NCBI GenBank assembly: GCA_016124655.1
Contig: WGNI01000006.1
Coordinates: 1-64,000, forward strand
Direction: 5' to 3'
Length of the DNA stretch: 64,000 bases
From: Alphaproteobacteria bacterium
GTDB taxonomy: Bacteria > Pseudomonadota > Alphaproteobacteria > Caulobacterales > Aquidulcibacteraceae
Shown: positions 63,928 through 64,000 of the stretch, in pieces
Layout: each line of letters opens with the position of its first letter
Position numbering within the stretch: the first letter of the stretch is position 1
Translations under genes and position numbers: made by a program
Notes under the pieces: model-generated
The model's database searches: none
The model's input: only the letters and a program-made list of their open reading frames with translations
What the model was told of the DNA's origin: nothing

Positions 63928-64000
63928 TCACGCCTCTTCGCTCCAGCTTTTCAGCAATTGGTGCGCGATGGCGAACGGCGGCGGCGCCCACGCGCTTTCA
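63928..64000 (-). CDS. C-terminal fragment of a reverse gene (cut by window end)
   Basis: On the reverse strand the frame entering at the edge reads ESAWAPPPFAIAHQLLKSWS, then EEA and a TGA stop at 63928-63930. The sequence is protein-like and the stop abuts a terminator. Too short for a family call. Confidence 0.45.
   Translation of the reverse strand, partial: ESAWAPPPFAIAHQLLKSWSEEA

Overview
The window is a dense, GC-rich (about two thirds G+C by eye) piece of an alphaproteobacterial chromosome. Several features point to a stalk/prosthecate-type lineage (Caulobacterales, or a Hyphomonadaceae-like relative): the FYDLN-acid gene, aroA, cmk, rpsA, ihfB order; the trpF-trpB-trpA-accD-folC block beside addAB; a cpa/tad Flp-pilus cluster; a SigF-NrsF pair; and TTAA-N7-TTAA-like CtrA boxes. 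The genus is an inference. No plasmid, phage or CRISPR signature is present.

Layout. 1-7.5 kb: tRNA-Ala, FYDLN-acid protein, aroA, a reverse pair (DOMON-like protein, DUF1343), cmk, rpsA, ihfB. 7.5-14.3 kb: mscL, a glycosyltransferase, trpF-trpB-trpA, accD, folC. 14.3-23.2 kb (reverse): tsaE-amgK-murU-addB-addA-trxA, a tightly overlapping operon joining tRNA modification, muropeptide recycling and double-strand break repair. 23.3-37.5 kb: mixed metabolism (ferredoxin reductase and ferredoxin, 2OG oxygenase, SDR, thiolase, thioesterase, Hpt protein, NnrU, malonyl-CoA synthetase, tRNA-Lys, a serine-hydrolase-like protein without its nucleophile, a degenerate TIR-like membrane protein, methyltransferase, NUDIX). 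37.7-45 kb: CDF transporter, GNAT, nrdB, an orphan ThsB-like TIR protein, a phosphatase, AMP nucleosidase. 45-57 kb: Flp pilus locus, with two TadE-like pseudopilins and a secretin-N-domain protein reading left, flp-cpaA-cpaB-cpaC-cpaD-cpaE-cpaF-tadB-tadC reading right, and a TadD-like TPR lipoprotein reading back. 57-64 kb: M17 aminopeptidase, MarR regulator, cytochrome c, kdsB, pheA, then an ECF module (sigF, nrsF, DoxX-like, YHS protein).

The most interesting items outside the housekeeping genes are: (i) an orphan TIR protein 24 bp after nrdB and a second, degenerate TIR-like membrane protein; (ii) a 121-bp palindromic element inside the DOMON-like gene, translated in frame, with sister copies near 26.5 kb; (iii) a 310-bp MITE-like element with 21-bp terminal inverted repeats between tadD and the aminopeptidase gene; (iv) GTAAC(C/T)-N16-CGTA promoters before sigF and the DoxX gene, which outline a local SigF regulon; (v) several CtrA-like boxes, including ones before flp and cpaB. 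Gene starts were set by Shine-Dalgarno spacing, family start and 4-bp overlaps with the preceding gene. No database search was possible, so product names rest on motif and family recognition.
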